Origin: Bacteroidota bacterium
GTDB lineage: Bacteria > Bacteroidota > Bacteroidia > Flavobacteriales_D > Sanyastnellaceae
DNA length: 6,469 nt
Reading direction: 5' to 3'
NCBI GenBank assembly: GCA_027618855.1
Contig: JAQCID010000067.1
Coordinates: 1 to 6,469 of the forward strand
Below, piece after piece: positions 6,010 through 6,469 of this stretch (position 1 is its first letter; the number at the start of each line of letters is the position of its first letter). A program made the translations under genes and the position numbers. The notes beneath the pieces are model-generated. The model was not told where the DNA came from. It searched no databases and saw only the letters and a program-made list of their open reading frames with translations.

Positions 6010-6469
6010 ATGTCACGTATTTTCTCAACATATAAATTTGCCACAGCATGTCTGGCAATCACTGTTTTGACCTTTGCGCCTCAGAGTGCCAGTGCTCAGA
6101 AATTTGCATATATTGACTCCGATTATGTCCTTCTACATATGCCTGATTACGCTTCTGCACAGCAAGAGCTTAACACGTATGCGATTGAATGGCAGGCTGA
6201 GATTGAGGCCAAACTTGAAGCTGCCGACCGTCTAGAGGTCGCTTACCGTGCAGAGCGTGTTCTTCTTACAAAGGAAATGCGTGTGAAGCGAGAACAGGAA
6301 ATTATTAAAAAACGTGGCGAAGCAAAAGAAATGCAAAAGCAAAAGTTCGGTGTTGAGGGAGAGCTTTTCTTAAAACGTCAAGAGCTTATAGAACCGATTC
6401 AACTAAGTATTTTTGAATCACTTAAAGATATTGCTGGAGGATCTGGATACATGGTCGTGTTTGACAAAT
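6010..6469 (+). CDS. OmpH/Skp-family periplasmic chaperone, N-terminal part (runs off the right edge)
   Basis: Skp/OmpH proteins are periplasmic holdase chaperones that carry unfolded outer-membrane proteins toward the BAM complex. The 153 codons present encode a signal peptide (hydrophobic segment about 10-24, cleavage after SASA29, mature N-terminus Gln30). A first strand, KFAYIDSDYVLLHMPDY, follows and is typical of the family (F-A-Y-I-D-S-x-Y-V/I-L). Next comes a long charged helix, from about residue 47 to 125, rich in Glu, Lys, Arg and Gln, which forms the Skp tentacle coiled coil. After it the chain returns to the body domain with EPIQLSIFESLKDIA and GYMVVFDK. The C-terminal end is outside the window. 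The ATG at 6010 is chosen because it directly precedes the signal peptide; no Shine-Dalgarno sequence is seen. Bacteroidota often have two tandem ompH genes after bamA, so another copy may follow. The family call is firm, but which paralogue this is cannot be told. Confidence 0.92.
   Translation, partial: MSRIFSTYKFATACLAITVLTFAPQSASAQKFAYIDSDYVLLHMPDYASAQQELNTYAIEWQAEIEAKLEAADRLEVAYRAERVLLTKEMRVKREQEIIKKRGEAKEMQKQKFGVEGELFLKRQELIEPIQLSIFESLKDIAGGSGYMVVFDK

Overview
The window looks like a chromosomal housekeeping segment from a Bacteroidota bacterium, probably Flavobacteriales or a neighbouring lineage. Three things point there. One gene encodes a PorG/DUF6089-type outer-membrane protein of the type IX secretion system. 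The order porG-uppS-bamA-ompH is a known Bacteroidota arrangement. The start codons lack strong Shine-Dalgarno sequences and have A/T-rich leaders instead. I see no mobile element, CRISPR array, tRNA or rRNA.

Layout. On the minus strand at the left edge is the N-terminal 52 codons of pdxJ (vitamin B6 synthesis). Divergent from it, and only 16 bp away, starts a plus-strand run of genes that continues to the right edge: an AcuB-like CBS-CBS-ACT protein, nadK (NAD kinase), porG, uppS (undecaprenyl diphosphate synthase), bamA (outer-membrane protein assembly) and the first 153 codons of an ompH/skp-type periplasmic chaperone. porG/uppS and uppS/bamA each overlap by the 4 bases ATGA, so those three genes are very probably one translationally coupled unit. 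Together they cover lipid-carrier synthesis, delivery and insertion of outer-membrane beta-barrels, and one T9SS barrel protein.

The most notable irregularity is in the CBS gene. An in-frame TGA at 647-649 stops it at 158 codons, but the same frame stays open to a second TGA at 818-820. The 56 codons in between look like the missing second half of the ACT-like domain, and the readthrough length (215 residues) matches what I expect for this family. This is a nonsense mutation, a sequencing error, or a readthrough/reinitiation case. General UGA recoding is unlikely, because neighbouring genes end on TGA. Smaller observations are a perfect 16-bp palindrome near the pdxJ/CBS divergent start region, a cUUCGg hairpin just upstream of the bamA start, and a recurring TAnnTTCG element upstream of three genes.

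No clear undescribed system is visible. Apart from the interrupted CBS gene, this is a conserved and ordinary region.
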